Shown one piece after another: positions 14,011 to 25,400 of a DNA stretch of 64,000 nucleotides. The stretch covers positions 186,001 through 250,000 of the forward strand of contig JAQYUZ010000013.1 of NCBI GenBank assembly GCA_033819885.1, given 5' to 3'. The position numbers were made by a program, and so were the translations under genes. Source of the stretch: Microbotryomycetes sp. JL201 (lineage: Eukaryota > Basidiomycota > Microbotryomycetes). Numbering within the stretch: position 1 is the stretch's first letter; each line of letters opens with the position of its first letter. Below the pieces are notes generated by a model, which was not told the origin of the DNA, did no database searches, and was given only the letters and a program-made list of their open reading frames with translations.

Positions 14011-15210
14011 TGCGGAATTTGCGCTGCAGGAGTAGGCATTGCCGCACCTGGTTGCAGCGGCGGGAATGTTGGCGGCGTCAATTGAGCCGTCGGCGTGTTG
14101 ACATCGTACGCCGGGGTAGACATCAAATTAGCATTGGTGCCGGGGGCCGGAAGTCCCGTGTCCCCATCTTGCAAGATCTGCGTCGCCCAAATCCATCGAC
14201 GGTGCTGCTTGTCGTGAGACAGTCCAACGCCATGACCGTGATGTTTGTGTGCAGCAGCTGCACCTTCGCGGATGTCTTTGTGAAGCTTGGTATTGGGCTC
14301 TGCGTCCTTGACGAAACGGGGAATGTTGTTGGCCTTGCCAGAATTGCGCTGGCACTGCTTGGTCCAGGGATTCAACGTGTACCCAGAGTCGCACACTGCC
14401 GTCAAAGAAGGTCAGGATCATTCCTTACTATGCCCTGTCTGACCCGGCTTACAATAGGTGCACTTCTTCTGCTTGGGATCGCAGTAATGGTGCGAGTTTG
14501 CAGGGCGCTCGACCGAGGCGCAGTCGGCTGTCTTTTTGCAAGGCGTAACCACAGGAGTGGCAGAGGCTGGCTTGTTCGAAGTGACCGTCACCTTGATCTG
14601 TACATCGGATGTCGGCAGAGGCGGAAATGTGGGTGGCGTCGGCATCGCGGTCGGAGTATCGACAGAGTAGGCTGTGCGGTGCCACGTCAGCAAGTTGATT
14701 TCCAGCTCGCTCTTGTCAAGCCGACACTCACACCCGAGGCCGTTGCTGTTGACGCCAGGTGCCGGCAAACCTGATGTCGGATCGCCATCCTGAATGATGC
14801 TAGTACCCCAAACCCATCTCTTCTCAACGTCGAGCCGATTGGGACCACTGCGACGTTGCTTTTCTGCGAGAGTTTCATATACATTAGATTCCGATAGGCT
14901 TGTTTAGCTTCTGCTGCTCACCCTTGAACGCAGGCTTGTCCTGCTCCTCGCTCGTTGAATCCTCCTTGACAGCATGCTTTGTTTTCAGCTCGTCAGGAAC
15001 AGTGTTGACAGGAATTGCCTTCTTGTTCCTGTTGGAGTATCTCTCCAACAATGCCTGTATTGAGCCTTTCGGCTCTGCAGATTCAGACGCTTTCGGCGAT
15101 GGGGAAGGAGACTTCTGTGAAGCTTGTTCGGTGGCCAAGGTATCGTTGTTGCCAGCCGACACAAGGACGGAGGACACGACAGTGACAGCCAGTGCCACTG
15201 ACAGACGCAT
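13584..15210 (-). CDS. Secreted repeat protein with duplicated RRWxW...LPAPG module, unknown function
   Basis: I do not recognise the family. It starts with a clear signal peptide (MRLSVALAVTVVSSVLVSAG), so it is secreted or cell-wall associated. After an SPSPSPK-rich stretch comes a module with RRWVWGTSIIQDGD, GLPAPG and TPPTFPPL, then a Cys-rich segment (CKKTADC ... HHYCDPKQKKCTY ... CDSGYTLNPWTKQC) that looks like a small disulphide-bonded knot. A second copy of the module follows (RRWIWATQILQDGD, GLPAPG, TPPTFPPL). Further on are a poly-Gln run, a basic Ser-rich linker and an acidic C-terminus ending in EDIVIIEDKK. Exons are joined by GT-AG introns near 14884-14931, 14675-14731 and 14402-14454. 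The internal duplication suggests the module evolved by tandem copying. Dibasic KR sites in the linker could be processed in the Golgi. Confidence 0.75.
13978..14013 (-). repeat. CAG trinucleotide tract encoding poly-Gln
   Basis: There are twelve consecutive Gln-type triplets on the minus strand (TGC/TTG/TGC runs on the plus strand), almost pure CAG with one CAA. The tract lies inside the secreted repeat protein and is likely polymorphic in length. Confidence 0.9.
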
Positions 15211-15830
15211 CGTGAAAGACCTCTCTTGGCGAAAGCGAGGCGATCACAGCGCGAGGCTCGAAGACGATCCTGTCGTCAAGGAACGGGCAGGCAGCCCTAA
15301 TGGCTGCAAAAGTAGTTGTGAAGCGAGTGAACGATAGTTGGTGTGCAAAGAAGGAGTTTGGCGATGCAGAACGCGCTGCAGGCGAGTTGGACCGGCTGAG
15401 AGGGCTTGAAGGGGGAGAGGAGCAAGCCTGGCTCATTCTTTGTTTCCTTTGACGCTTTGTCTCGCATTAGCACTTTCAATACCTTCAGTCGAAATTCTGA
15501 TTAGGATCGCTTGGAAAGCTTGCCTGTTTTCGGACAGTGTCTCGCAGAGCCTCGACCTTCGACTTCCGGTTTTGGAAAGTGCGCCGCAGAGGCTTGTCTC
15601 ATCACCCTAGGACTGACCAGTTAATCCGATAGGGGCGAGAGTCGAGACCCATGTAGCTAAGTAGACGCGCACCTTGAGCATGAATCAGGGCCTGACCAGT
15701 AGGCCTGTGGCTAAGCGCGCGATGAGTAAAAGCTCGCAAATGGCGTCCGAGCGCTGTCGGGACCGAGCGCCAAAGGGCAAAAATGGTGGCCATAGTGGCA
15801 GCCCTTCGCGAGCTCCCTCTATGATGAAAC
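15211..15830. other. Intergenic region between the secreted protein and VPS45
   Basis: This holds the 5' flank of the minus-strand secreted-protein gene and the downstream flank of VPS45. A minus-strand open frame (15602-15976) and a plus-strand one (15674-15943) are present, but neither looks like a known protein. I see no tRNA, although a small RNA cannot be excluded. Confidence 0.35.
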
Positions 15831-16010
15831 ATGTCTATGACATTCAGAGACCGGCTCGGGCAGTTGAATGGTGCAATCGACCGGGCTTTCGAGTCGTGCT
15901 TCATGCTCTCGCAACTCCAAAATGCAGCATTGCAGATGCCTGATTTCCAGATGCTAGCCCAATCTGACGCCATCAACTCCTCTTCGCGCTCGGCTGAACA
16001 AATCTTTTAG
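15831..16010 (+). CDS. Possible 59-aa small protein antisense to the VPS45 3' end
   Basis: ATG at 15831 opens a 59-codon frame ending TAG at 16008-16010, with an in-frame TGA two codons before the ATG. The peptide begins MSMTFRDRLGQLNGAIDRAF and continues with a helix-like stretch rich in Leu, Gln and Ala ([18 protein letters not shown]). The composition looks like a short amphipathic helical subunit rather than random sequence. Its last 57 bases are antisense to the final VPS45 exon, which is unusual. No family recognised, and a chance ORF remains quite possible. Confidence 0.3.
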   Translation: MSMTFRDRLGQLNGAIDRAFESCFMLSQLQNAALQMPDFQMLAQSDAINSSSRSAEQIF

Positions 16011-18662
16011 TCCATCCTTGACGGTTTCTACTCCCTCTTCCAAGACGTCTCCCGCTTGGCCGCCAACATTGAAAGACACTGGCCCGAGATTGACATTCAG
16101 TCCAGTTCCTCTTGCGCTCGCCTCTTGTAGCGAAGCAGGCACAGATGCAGAAGCTGTCGTCGTGGCTGCTGAAGCTGGTGCAGAAGATCTGACGGCGAGC
16201 GAACTCGACGCTGCCGAAGCGGGGAAACCAAAAGATGCGTCTCGAACCATTTGCAAAAACCTATGGCAGCGAGATAGTCAGCCTTGTAGCCTATATCGTT
16301 TGATGTCTACTCACGTCTTTGAATTGTGCACGCACGTGCCACCGAGCAGTAATCGCGTACCGGCACCAATAGGGCCTGACGGCCCGATAGATCCACCAAA
16401 TCCGTGACCGCTGGCGAATTGGGCATTCATGTTGGCTATTGTTTTAGCTTCTTCGTAAGTCGTGCCACCAATAACGAAAATTATCACGTCTTGCGCTCTG
16501 GCAGAAGTCTGCATACTGAGCATCTGCGCTGAGTCTATACATAGTCCTATACTGACCTAGGCACACCCGGCGCACTCGCATTTTGACCTTCGATGAACGG
16601 ATAGCTTGTCTCCTTGAGTCGACCTTTGACAAGTAGCTCGATCGTCTCGGCCATGTGTGGCGTGTGTTGCGTATAGACGTTCTCGACGCCCTGCACCGAG
16701 ACTCTTTAGCGTGGTTTCACGCTACAGAGCACACGAACTTCACTTTGAGACCCTTGAGTGCGCTCTTGCCTCGACTAAAGATGTTTTCGTTTGCAAACAA
16801 GTCGTCTTGCCGCTGTTCGGCTCCTGCAAAGTTGAGCATGACGTAGACCATCTGTACGTTCTTCGTTCAATGTATGGACTCGGAACGTCTTGTAAGCCGA
16901 GCTCACTTCGGCATCCTCGATCTCTTGCTGCTTCAACAGATCGACGACAGCGACAATCTGATTCTGCGGCAGTTTCTGATAACGTAACGCGTACAGAATC
17001 GCCAGCCGAAGCTTGGCTTCGCTCTCAATTGCTGGCGACGAAATCAATTCCCGGACATTCTGCAGACAGTGTCAGCATCAAACGAATACGGATGGAAAGG
17101 CTACACGCACCCTGAGATCTTGCGAGTGGCTCTCATTGCTCGCCAGGCTCTGCTCCAGCTCGCTCACTTCGAGCAACTTGCGCGCATTAACCAGTCGGGA
17201 CAATTCGCCGACGAGTGCAACATGCTTGGACACGTTGCCACCGAGTTTCCGGAACTCGGGATACTCTTCGATGAATCTAAACTGCGCAATCAACACACAA
17301 TGTTTGTCTTGAAGGAATTCGACTGCTCACCGCTTCATGTCGGCGACCGTCTCTATGCTCTTTGCCCTCGAGCTCGCAGACTTTGTCGAATAATCGGCCA
17401 CATATGCCTGCAAATGTGCGCCAAGGTCGCCAAAATTCTCGTACAAGTTTGCGGCAAAGAACGGGTCTTGGTCCGTCGACAGCACAATCTCCTGCAAGTG
17501 CGCACACATGTCAGCGCCGCTTGCAAAGATCTCGGGTTGTAGCCGACCTTGAGCTCTTCTCTGACTTCTGGAGCATCCTCCATGCTGACCCTTCCGTTTG
17601 CAATCCCGAGCAGCTCATGAACCATTGCTTGGTATGTCCACTGACTGAGCAACGGCGTCACAGGGTCATTCCTGCGATCGAGGAGCAAGAGGAGGGGCGC
17701 CGTCGCCGTTTTGCGAAAGTCCCACAAGTCTTCATTGTTATTCATGTGAAACAGAATCTCCTGTCCCAATTTCTTCGCCATTGGAGACATGCGTTCGTAT
17801 CGAATGACGGGCTTCTTCTTGAGTGAAAGCAGCAGCGCTGTCAAGCCTTCGACGTGCCGAGTGAACGCAGCTGACGCTTGCGAAAATGTCGACGGAGACT
17901 CGCCGTACAACGCCATTACGCGTTGAGATGGTGACGGGTGCAAAGGCGTCGGCATGAGATTCAGCGAAAAGTGCGACGGTGTCAGGGGCGAATAGTCGGC
18001 AAAATATTCCTGTAAACCGGACGGACCAACGATAAGCTGAGAGAAGCGACGTCTGCCTCACAAGCTCACCTCGACCTCTCTGACGAGTTCGTGTTGATCT
18101 GCTTCTGCTAATCTCTCGATTTGTGATTTTTTTAGTACGTTGGTAAAGTCTTGTACAGGTCCGTCAGCTCTTGATCTTGCTAGTGGCGTCTCCAGGCCCA
18201 TCAGGTCACTCACAAAGCCAGTACCCTCCATACCTCCCCTCTCGTAGTTCCCTTTCGCATTGTTCGATACTGTCTTCGGTCGGCCTAAGAAAGCATACGC
18301 ATTTCAGGTGAGGCAGCCTTTCGACGGCAGTCCGGCTCGAGCTTGGCGGGTAAGACGACGTTGACCCAGACGCGGACGACGCTATAGTTGCGGCAGGTAG
18401 TGACCTTGAGGGATTGTCTATCCTGTCCGTCAGATACACCTCGTGTGACAGCAATGTTGACTGAGTCGAAGCCAGGGACACAATCGGAGTCTGTCATAAC
18501 CCGTTACATGCGCGTCATACAAGCACATCAGCCAGCGGCTCGGGGTTTGTAGACATGACGAAGCTTTACCGTGTCACCGTCGAGCAGCAGTATCTTGATG
18601 TCGCTCGTGTTGGTCACCATCTTGGTGACGTACTGCTGCACAGCACGCAGGCAGTCTACCAT
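15954..18662 (-). CDS. VPS45: VPS45 Sec1/Munc18-family vesicle fusion protein
   Basis: SM protein that binds endosomal/TGN syntaxin (Tlg2/Pep12 type) and controls SNARE assembly in Golgi-to-endosome traffic. The start at 18662 gives [17 protein letters not shown] followed by KILLLDGDT, then [33 protein letters not shown] and the domain-3 block [20 protein letters not shown] with [13 protein letters not shown]. The C-terminal part has [19 protein letters not shown] and [17 protein letters not shown], all diagnostic for Vps45. A Ser/Ala-rich extension ending in a basic [12 protein letters not shown] follows, longer than in yeast. Several introns interrupt the gene. An 87-nt segment (18318-18404) between DNPSR and LPHLK can be read either as an intron or as in-frame coding sequence (see findings). 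Confidence 0.95.
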
Positions 18663-18992
18663 GGTACCAGCCGCGAGCAAGGGCAAGTCCAATGAATTCT
18701 TGTGGTAAGTGGCAGGTGGAATGAGCCCACAGATGCCTCCAAAGTCGGGGAAACTCCGCGCTCAGGCCAATTGCGCGACAGGAGGCTTCACTAAGGCACA
18801 TCTTTGGGCTTTCAGCAGCCAAAGACCCATACAAGTAGGCTTGTATTCCAAACATTATGGCGCGCAACTTCCCGACGAGGCTTGCTTGAACACGTGACCA
18901 GATTCGCCGCTCTGAGACTGCTCATTGGTAAACTGTACACATTGCATGAACACTGCCCAAAAAATCGGAAGAAACAAATTTTGCGAGAGCTA
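18663..18992 (-). other. PCK1 3' flank and VPS45 promoter
   Basis: These 330 bases lie between two minus-strand genes. Open frames read through from the PCK1 side without family similarity. They must contain the PCK1 terminator and the VPS45 5' UTR. No distinct element is visible. Confidence 0.35.
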
Positions 18993-21607
18993 TCATGCTG
19001 ATGCGGCCTTGACTGCAGGTCCGGCGGCGGCGACTTCGGGTGCGACTTCCTTTTCGTACCTGAAGTGACATGATGAGCATCGGGTGAAGCACCTTTGTCT
19101 CGAGACTTTCGCACGAACCTTTGGAAAGCAGTGGCAAACATTTGGGCCAACTTTTCGTTCTGCGCATCGAATGCCTTGCCATCGGACCAGCTGGCACGCG
19201 GGTCAAGAAGCTCGGCGGGGACGTCGCTTCCAGGCACGGATGTCGGGATTTGAAGGTTGAAGAGAGGCGAGGTAGTGTACTCGGCCTTTGCGAGGCGGCC
19301 GTCGTGAATGGCATCGACGATCGCACGTGTGTACTTCAGAGGGCATCGCTTTCCGGTACCGAAAGCACCACCAACCCAGCCTGTGTTGATCAACCAGCAC
19401 TTCGAGCCGTGTTGTGCCATCTTCTGGGCCAACATGGACGCGTAGCGAGACGGATGAAGTACCAAGAAGGGTTGACCGAAGCACGTCGAGAATGTAGGAC
19501 TGGGCTCGGTAACACCATCTTCTGTTCCTGGCGTCTTGGAGGTGTAACCAGAGAGGAACCAGTACTGTGCCTGCTCTGAGTTGAGGAGGGAGACGGGCGG
19601 CAAGACACCGAATGCATCGCAAGTGAGCTACAGACGGAGTCAGATGTCAGAGAGCATACACATCTCGTGAGAAACTTGCACGCACGTAGATGATGTTCTT
19701 TGGGTGTGTGTCGGCGAGACACGGGATCTTGGCGTTCTGGATGTGCTCGATCGGGTACGCGGCGCGCGTGTTTTCCGTAACGTGCGTGTCGGCGTAGTCA
19801 GGCTCACGTGTAGAAGGATCAAACGCAACGTTTTCGAGCACCGTCGAGAAGCCTACGTGAGGCAACGTTAGTTGGGCGACAGGAAATCTCCTTCGCATTC
19901 GCGCAGCCACTCACGGATAGCGTTGTAAATATCGGGTTCGCTTTCGGCCGACAAGTTGATGCACTTGGCGTAGCAGCCACCCTCAATGTTGAAAACACCG
20001 TCCTTGGACCAGACATGCTCATCGTCGCCGATCAAGTGGCGGCGGGGGTCGGCCGACAAAGTGGTCTTGCCGGTGCCGGACAAGCCGAAGAAGAGGGCAA
20101 CGTCACCATCGTCGCCTTCGTTGGCGGACGAGTGGAGCGACAAGTTGCCGTATTTGACGGGTTGCATATAGTGCTATGATGCGTGATCAGCTTCCCGTCG
20201 CAGAAGGGCCGAACACAGAGACAGCTCACCATGACCGAGAAGATACCCTTCTTCATTTCACCAGCGTATTCAGTACCGAGAATGACCATCTCGCGGCGCT
20301 TGAAGTTGAGCTCGATCGAGGTCTGGCGAGATCGAAACCGGCAATTCAGCGGCCTGAATCTGAGCTGAGGCTGATCGAACGACTCACGGACGAGGTCATA
20401 CCAGAGGTGAAACGGTTGGCCGGGAACTGTCCGGCGTTGTAGATGGTGAAGTCGGGCTCGCCAAACTCTTCCAACTCCTTCTCAGTCGGTCGGATCAGCA
20501 CTGCAAACCCAAAAGGAATCAGACTTGTCCAGCCGTGAGGCAACTGAATGGGCGTCAAACTGACTGTTGCGCATGAACAAGGCGTGGTAGGCACGAGCGC
20601 AAATGACGCGGATCTGTGCAGGCGTCCACGATGTCAGGAGCGCGAGAGTGAGCGATAACACATCCGTCAACGTACCTTGAGACGTGACTGAGGCTCCCAT
20701 CCAGCGAAGCCGTCAAAGACATAGACGTTCTCCCTCGTGTTAAGGTAATCAATGGCGCGCTCGCGGTTGATCTCGAACGTGTGCTCGTCCATAGGTAGAT
20801 TGACAGGTCCCCACCAGACGTCGTCCTTGGAAGTTTCTTCTTCGACAATTCGCTTGTCCTTGGGTGAGCGACCTGTCTTCTTGCCAGAGTAGTTGATCAG
20901 GGCGCCGCTCGATGAGATAACCTGGTGACAGGAAAGCTGTCTGTCAGCCTGATGCAGAACGTTGTCGCGAATGAGACGCGACTTACGGCACCTTCGTTCC
21001 TGATAGCATCCTCGTAAAGCTGACCAACGGGAGCATTGCGTTTGATGTGAATCTTGTCCATGTCGAAACCGGCCGACGAAAAGAAACCCAAGGACTTGCC
21101 ACGCAAGCCGAAATGAGCGGTCTCGCTGCAGAGTGAATGTCACGTCAGCAGGCGTGCTCATACAGCCTTTCAATCTTGTTTTTGCTCGCGCGAGCTCGAC
21201 CGCGGCCGGCACGTCACTCGCGGCTATCAGCTGCTTGCTAGGCATTGACATTGACAATGTCAAGTCTGCACTGGCGAGCTCATAGCAAATGCACAATGCC
21301 TGGACGGACAAGCCGACACGCTAATCGCAATCGAGTGACGCTGTGCAGCCTCGGAGAAGTACGGGGTCCGCCGGAGCTGGCCACAGCGAGCCGTACAGCA
21401 CAGTATATGGCGTGCAACGGGCAACGTCGTGTCCGTGTACAGCTAAGGTATCATATTGGAGCCACGTGATAATGGGATGCTCGGCACAAGCGAGCTACGA
21501 GTCGAGGAGACGACCCGGAGTGGGGTAAGATGGGAGTTTACTTACGCATGTTGCGCCTCGTCGAATGGAGGGTTGCTAGGAGTCAGAGCACGAGTGGGAG
21601 AAGGCAT
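18993..21607 (-). CDS. PCK1: Phosphoenolpyruvate carboxykinase (ATP)
   Basis: Key gluconeogenic enzyme converting oxaloacetate and ATP to phosphoenolpyruvate, CO2 and ADP in the cytosol. From the N-terminus [21 protein letters not shown], exons encode [65 protein letters not shown] (the kinase-1 P-loop of PEPCK), [30 protein letters not shown], and the adenine-site region [17 protein letters not shown]. Mid-C-terminal motifs LPPVSLL and [17 protein letters not shown] are also present. These define the ATP-dependent fungal/bacterial class, not the GTP-dependent one. The tail is an Ala/Pro-rich extension. Many introns of 50-70 nt break the gene. In fungi this gene is usually repressed by glucose; that is inferred here. 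Confidence 0.96.
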
Positions 21608-22477
21608 GATGCTGGATATCTATGCTGCAATCGCGTAAAGAGAAAACAGCCAAGCATTGACGATGACGAAGTCGACCACGACTATTGTCAGTTTCTAGGA
21701 GCGGGATGGCAGAAGCGAATGTAGTGACATACAGGGAAATGATTTGGACGACAAGCAAAGAAGAAAGGTAGAGTTGCGGCTTTGCGATGCGAGATGGGAG
21801 GAAAGAAGCAAGGGGCGCGCTCAGACCCGAAGTCACGAGGTCACGAGGCTCCGAGCTCGCCCGGGCAGTTCCGAAGTATCGCGACGCGTTGTGCATGCAC
21901 TCACAACCACCATGCAAAATTGCTGCAGAAAGCCTTTTCAGAACACATCAGACGAAAGGCACGTGACCTCTCACCGCGTTCTGTTCGCAAAGGCAAGGAA
22001 ACGCCGACCAAGGCATTTTAAAGCCGACCATCGATGAGCGGTGCCGACAACGCGTCCGGCGTCCAAACGGCTGCGAGAGCACGTCTTGGAGATCAAGAAC
22101 AGATTTAAAAAATACTACGCAGCTCGCGCTATCGTTTGCTATATTTTGGCGGAAATTTGGCGCGACCTGCCTGGCCGGGGCGGCGGACTCGAGCCGCGGC
22201 CGCTAGAGGTGGACACCGCGAGCAACTGAGTGGAGACAGCAAGACTCATCAATAAATTGGCAGTATCGCGTGAATGTGCTTTGCCGGCCTTGACTGCATC
22301 TGGCGCGAAACAACCTCCTGTGTGCACGTGGCAGCATATTCCCTTAGACTACCGTGGCCGGCTGGGCCAGAGGCTCGGCAAGCATGCATGCATGATTTTG
22401 AACTGAAAGCACTCGAGTGCGATGCGACTTATGATTTAAATCGAAATGACGAAGGTGTGCGTTTGACCTGAAGCGCC
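21608..22477. promoter_or_regulatory. Divergent promoter region PCK1 / MLP1
   Basis: At 870 bases this is one of the longest intergenic spaces here, as expected if PCK1 has a carbon-source-controlled promoter. A GC-rich patch at about 22170-22205 contains CCGGGG (fits the fungal carbon-repressor SYGGRG consensus) beside GGCGG and CCGCGGCCGC. Short open frames (22041-22229, 22274-22471) show no family similarity. The regulatory meaning of the GC box is a guess. Confidence 0.4.
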
Positions 22478-25400
22478 ATGGCCGAGCCGCCGCCGGTGCA
22501 GCCACCGCCTGGTGGTGCAGACGCAGACGGTCAAGCGGGCGTAATGGAACGCATCGCAGCCCTCGAGGCCGAGCGCGATGCAGCACAAGCGACGGCGACG
22601 AGGCAGCAGATCGAAGCCGAGCAAGCCCTGCACGATCTGACGCAGCAGCTGGCGGACGCACAGCGACAAATCGAGCTTGAGCGTCAGTTCAAGGCAGCAG
22701 AACAGCAGGCGCTCGCGCAGGCGCGAGAGCGGGTCGCGGCGCTGGAGCAACAAGTCGAGGCGCAGCAGACACGCCATCAGGACGCTAATTCGGTCGATGA
22801 ACAGCATAAGAAGCACGCCGAACAGCTAGAAAGAGAGAAACGAGAGCTCTTGGACGCGTACGAACGCTCAGAAACGGACAAACGGGCGCTCGACGGTCAG
22901 TCATCTGTGGTTCATGCACGCACCGCCGGCTCGCTGACCTGGCCGTTGAAACTGTACACACGGCAGACGCACTCAAGTCTTCCAAGGCCACATGTACAGC
23001 GCTACAAGCAGCCCAGTCGACGCTCGAAGCAAACTTGCAAGAGGCGACAGCGACCTCGCGCTCGTCTCTGCTTCGCATTCAGACGTTGCAGTCGACTGTC
23101 ACCTCTTTGGAGGCCGACAAGGCATTCTTGACAGAAGAGCTGGAGCGAGGACGCGCCGAATGGTCCACGTTCCGCCGCGAAAAGCACGAGGAGCTCGTAA
23201 GAGTTCAGTCTCAGCTCGACACGGCCCAGATCGAAGCTCGCTCGGCCAAGTCGACTCTCGAGGCTCTCAAAACCGCCCACGAACAACTGCAAGCGAGGTT
23301 CAATGATACACTACAAACTTTGTCAACTACGCGGGAGCAATTAGAGGCAAACGAGGGCAACTTCGCCAGCGAGATGAACTCGATGAAGCGCTTTGTCGAG
23401 ATGATGGAGAAACGAGAGACGGAGCGCAAGCACAGAATAGAAGAGATCGAGCGCTCTCTGGAAGAAGAGCGTGCTGCGCTTGCGCAACGAGAAACCGCTC
23501 TGCAAGACGAATTGCAGGCCGAGCGCGACAGATACGACGCCCTCGACCAAAGATACGCCGAGATGAGGGAAGTTCTCGATCGACGAGCAGCTCTCATGCC
23601 TCGCGACGATGTCGAGGCTTCGCCTTCGCCAATTGGCTCATCATTCGCACTCAGTCCATCTGCTCAAATGGCCGTGCGCGGTCAGAGAGGAGGCCGGAGC
23701 TACGCAGAAGTCTACAGCGAGTATATTCGCATGGAGGAGGAGCTTATCAAGGAGCGCGCAGAGACGAAACGATTGTCGGATTGTTTGGCGCAGATCTTGG
23801 GAGATATCGAGGAGCGGGTCAGCCTCCTTGTCGACATGCGCCTGATTTTCATGCATCTAACAGCCTCTCTCGCAGGCCCCTTTACTCAAGGAACAACGAC
23901 TCGAATACGAGAGACTGACCGTGGAGGCCACGCAACTCGCTTCGCAGCTCACTCGAGCTCTTTCCGACCGCGACCAGTCCGAGCAGCGAGCTCAGGCATC
24001 TCGGTTGGACGTCGAACGGCTCGAACAGGAGAATGCAATCTTCGGCCGGCAATTATCAGACCTCGGTAGACAAGTACGGACATTACTGCGATCTCTCGCC
24101 GCCGCACAAGGACTCGTCGATACGTCAAATGGCGACGCAGACGCTTTCGACGAGGAAGAGGCTGCTATCCTACGACGAGCTGAACTCGATGCGTCGACTG
24201 ATTCCATCGTGTCTGCCCACCTCGTCACTTTCTCGACTATTAATGAGCTGCAAGTCCAAAATCAAAAGTTGTTGCGGATCACCCGAGAAATGGGAGCTCA
24301 ACTTGAAAAGGGAGAAGAAGACGCAATCAGTAAACGACGAGACCTGGAAAACAAAGCTGTTGAAGAGGCGCATGAATTGATCCTCAGGCTCAAGGAGGAA
24401 GTCGAGAGCCAGAGGGCCAAGTCTGACGCGTTCGAGCGTGAACGAGACATGTTCCGACGAATGTTGGCCCAGAGAAAGTCTGTCGGGGGCGAGCTCGGTG
24501 ACGAGATCGACGAAGGACGACGGGTGGGTGGATCAGACATCGAAGCGCCGAGACTATTGGCCGACGTACAAGCCAATTTTGATGCATACAAGGCCGAGAT
24601 TGCCATCGATAGCGCGAGGCTGCGAGAAGATCTCAAGGAAGCTCAACACGCCGCTAGTCAGGCGCGAACAGATTTGGCAAAATCGCGCGCACAAGCTGAG
24701 TACACTGCTGGTCAGTCGGTGACGGCATACGATCAGCGTGATTGTATCTGAGCATCCTTTCCCGACAGAGCGACTCCGACTGCTTCAACAAAGCTTTGAC
24801 TTGCAAAACTCTGAGCTCACCCAAGTCAACAAGCGTGCAGCTCAGCTTCAGGACAATCTGGCTCGTCAGGAGATGACCGCCCACAAAGTCGGTGCTGAAC
24901 ATCACAACAGCATTCTCAAGCTGATTCTCTGGTATGCTGCAGCTATCGGAGGAGCTATTGCAAGTGCGCGGCACAGCGGATCAGTTGCGTCACGAGAACA
25001 CGAACCTCAAGTCTGAACGCGAGGTCGGCAGAGTATGTCGTTCAGCTGCCCTCTCGGAAATCGGCATTACTGACTCGCCGGATCCTCAGAGCATCGAGAA
25101 GCGACTTTCAGAAGAGAACGCGGCTCTGAGCAAGGAGCGGTCCCATCTCGCCGACTTGATGAGCAATCTTCAAACGATGCAAAACGAACTCGAACGTGCT
25201 GGATCAGAGTCGCGGAGACGCCTCGAGGAACAAGTGATGCGTCTTGAGGCGCAGGCGTAAGCGATTACCCTGACGCGCTGTGAGCTAGCTCCTGGTTCTG
25301 ATCGTCTTCTGCAGCACCGATTTACGAGACAGGCTGTCGCAAGAGACGGATGCTAACAGACAGCTGTCATTGCGTCGAGAAGTCGAGACGCGAACATTGC

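Noticed and set aside
15602-15976. 124-codon minus-strand frame just downstream of VPS45
   Set aside because: No family similarity. It begins within the VPS45 last exon in another frame.
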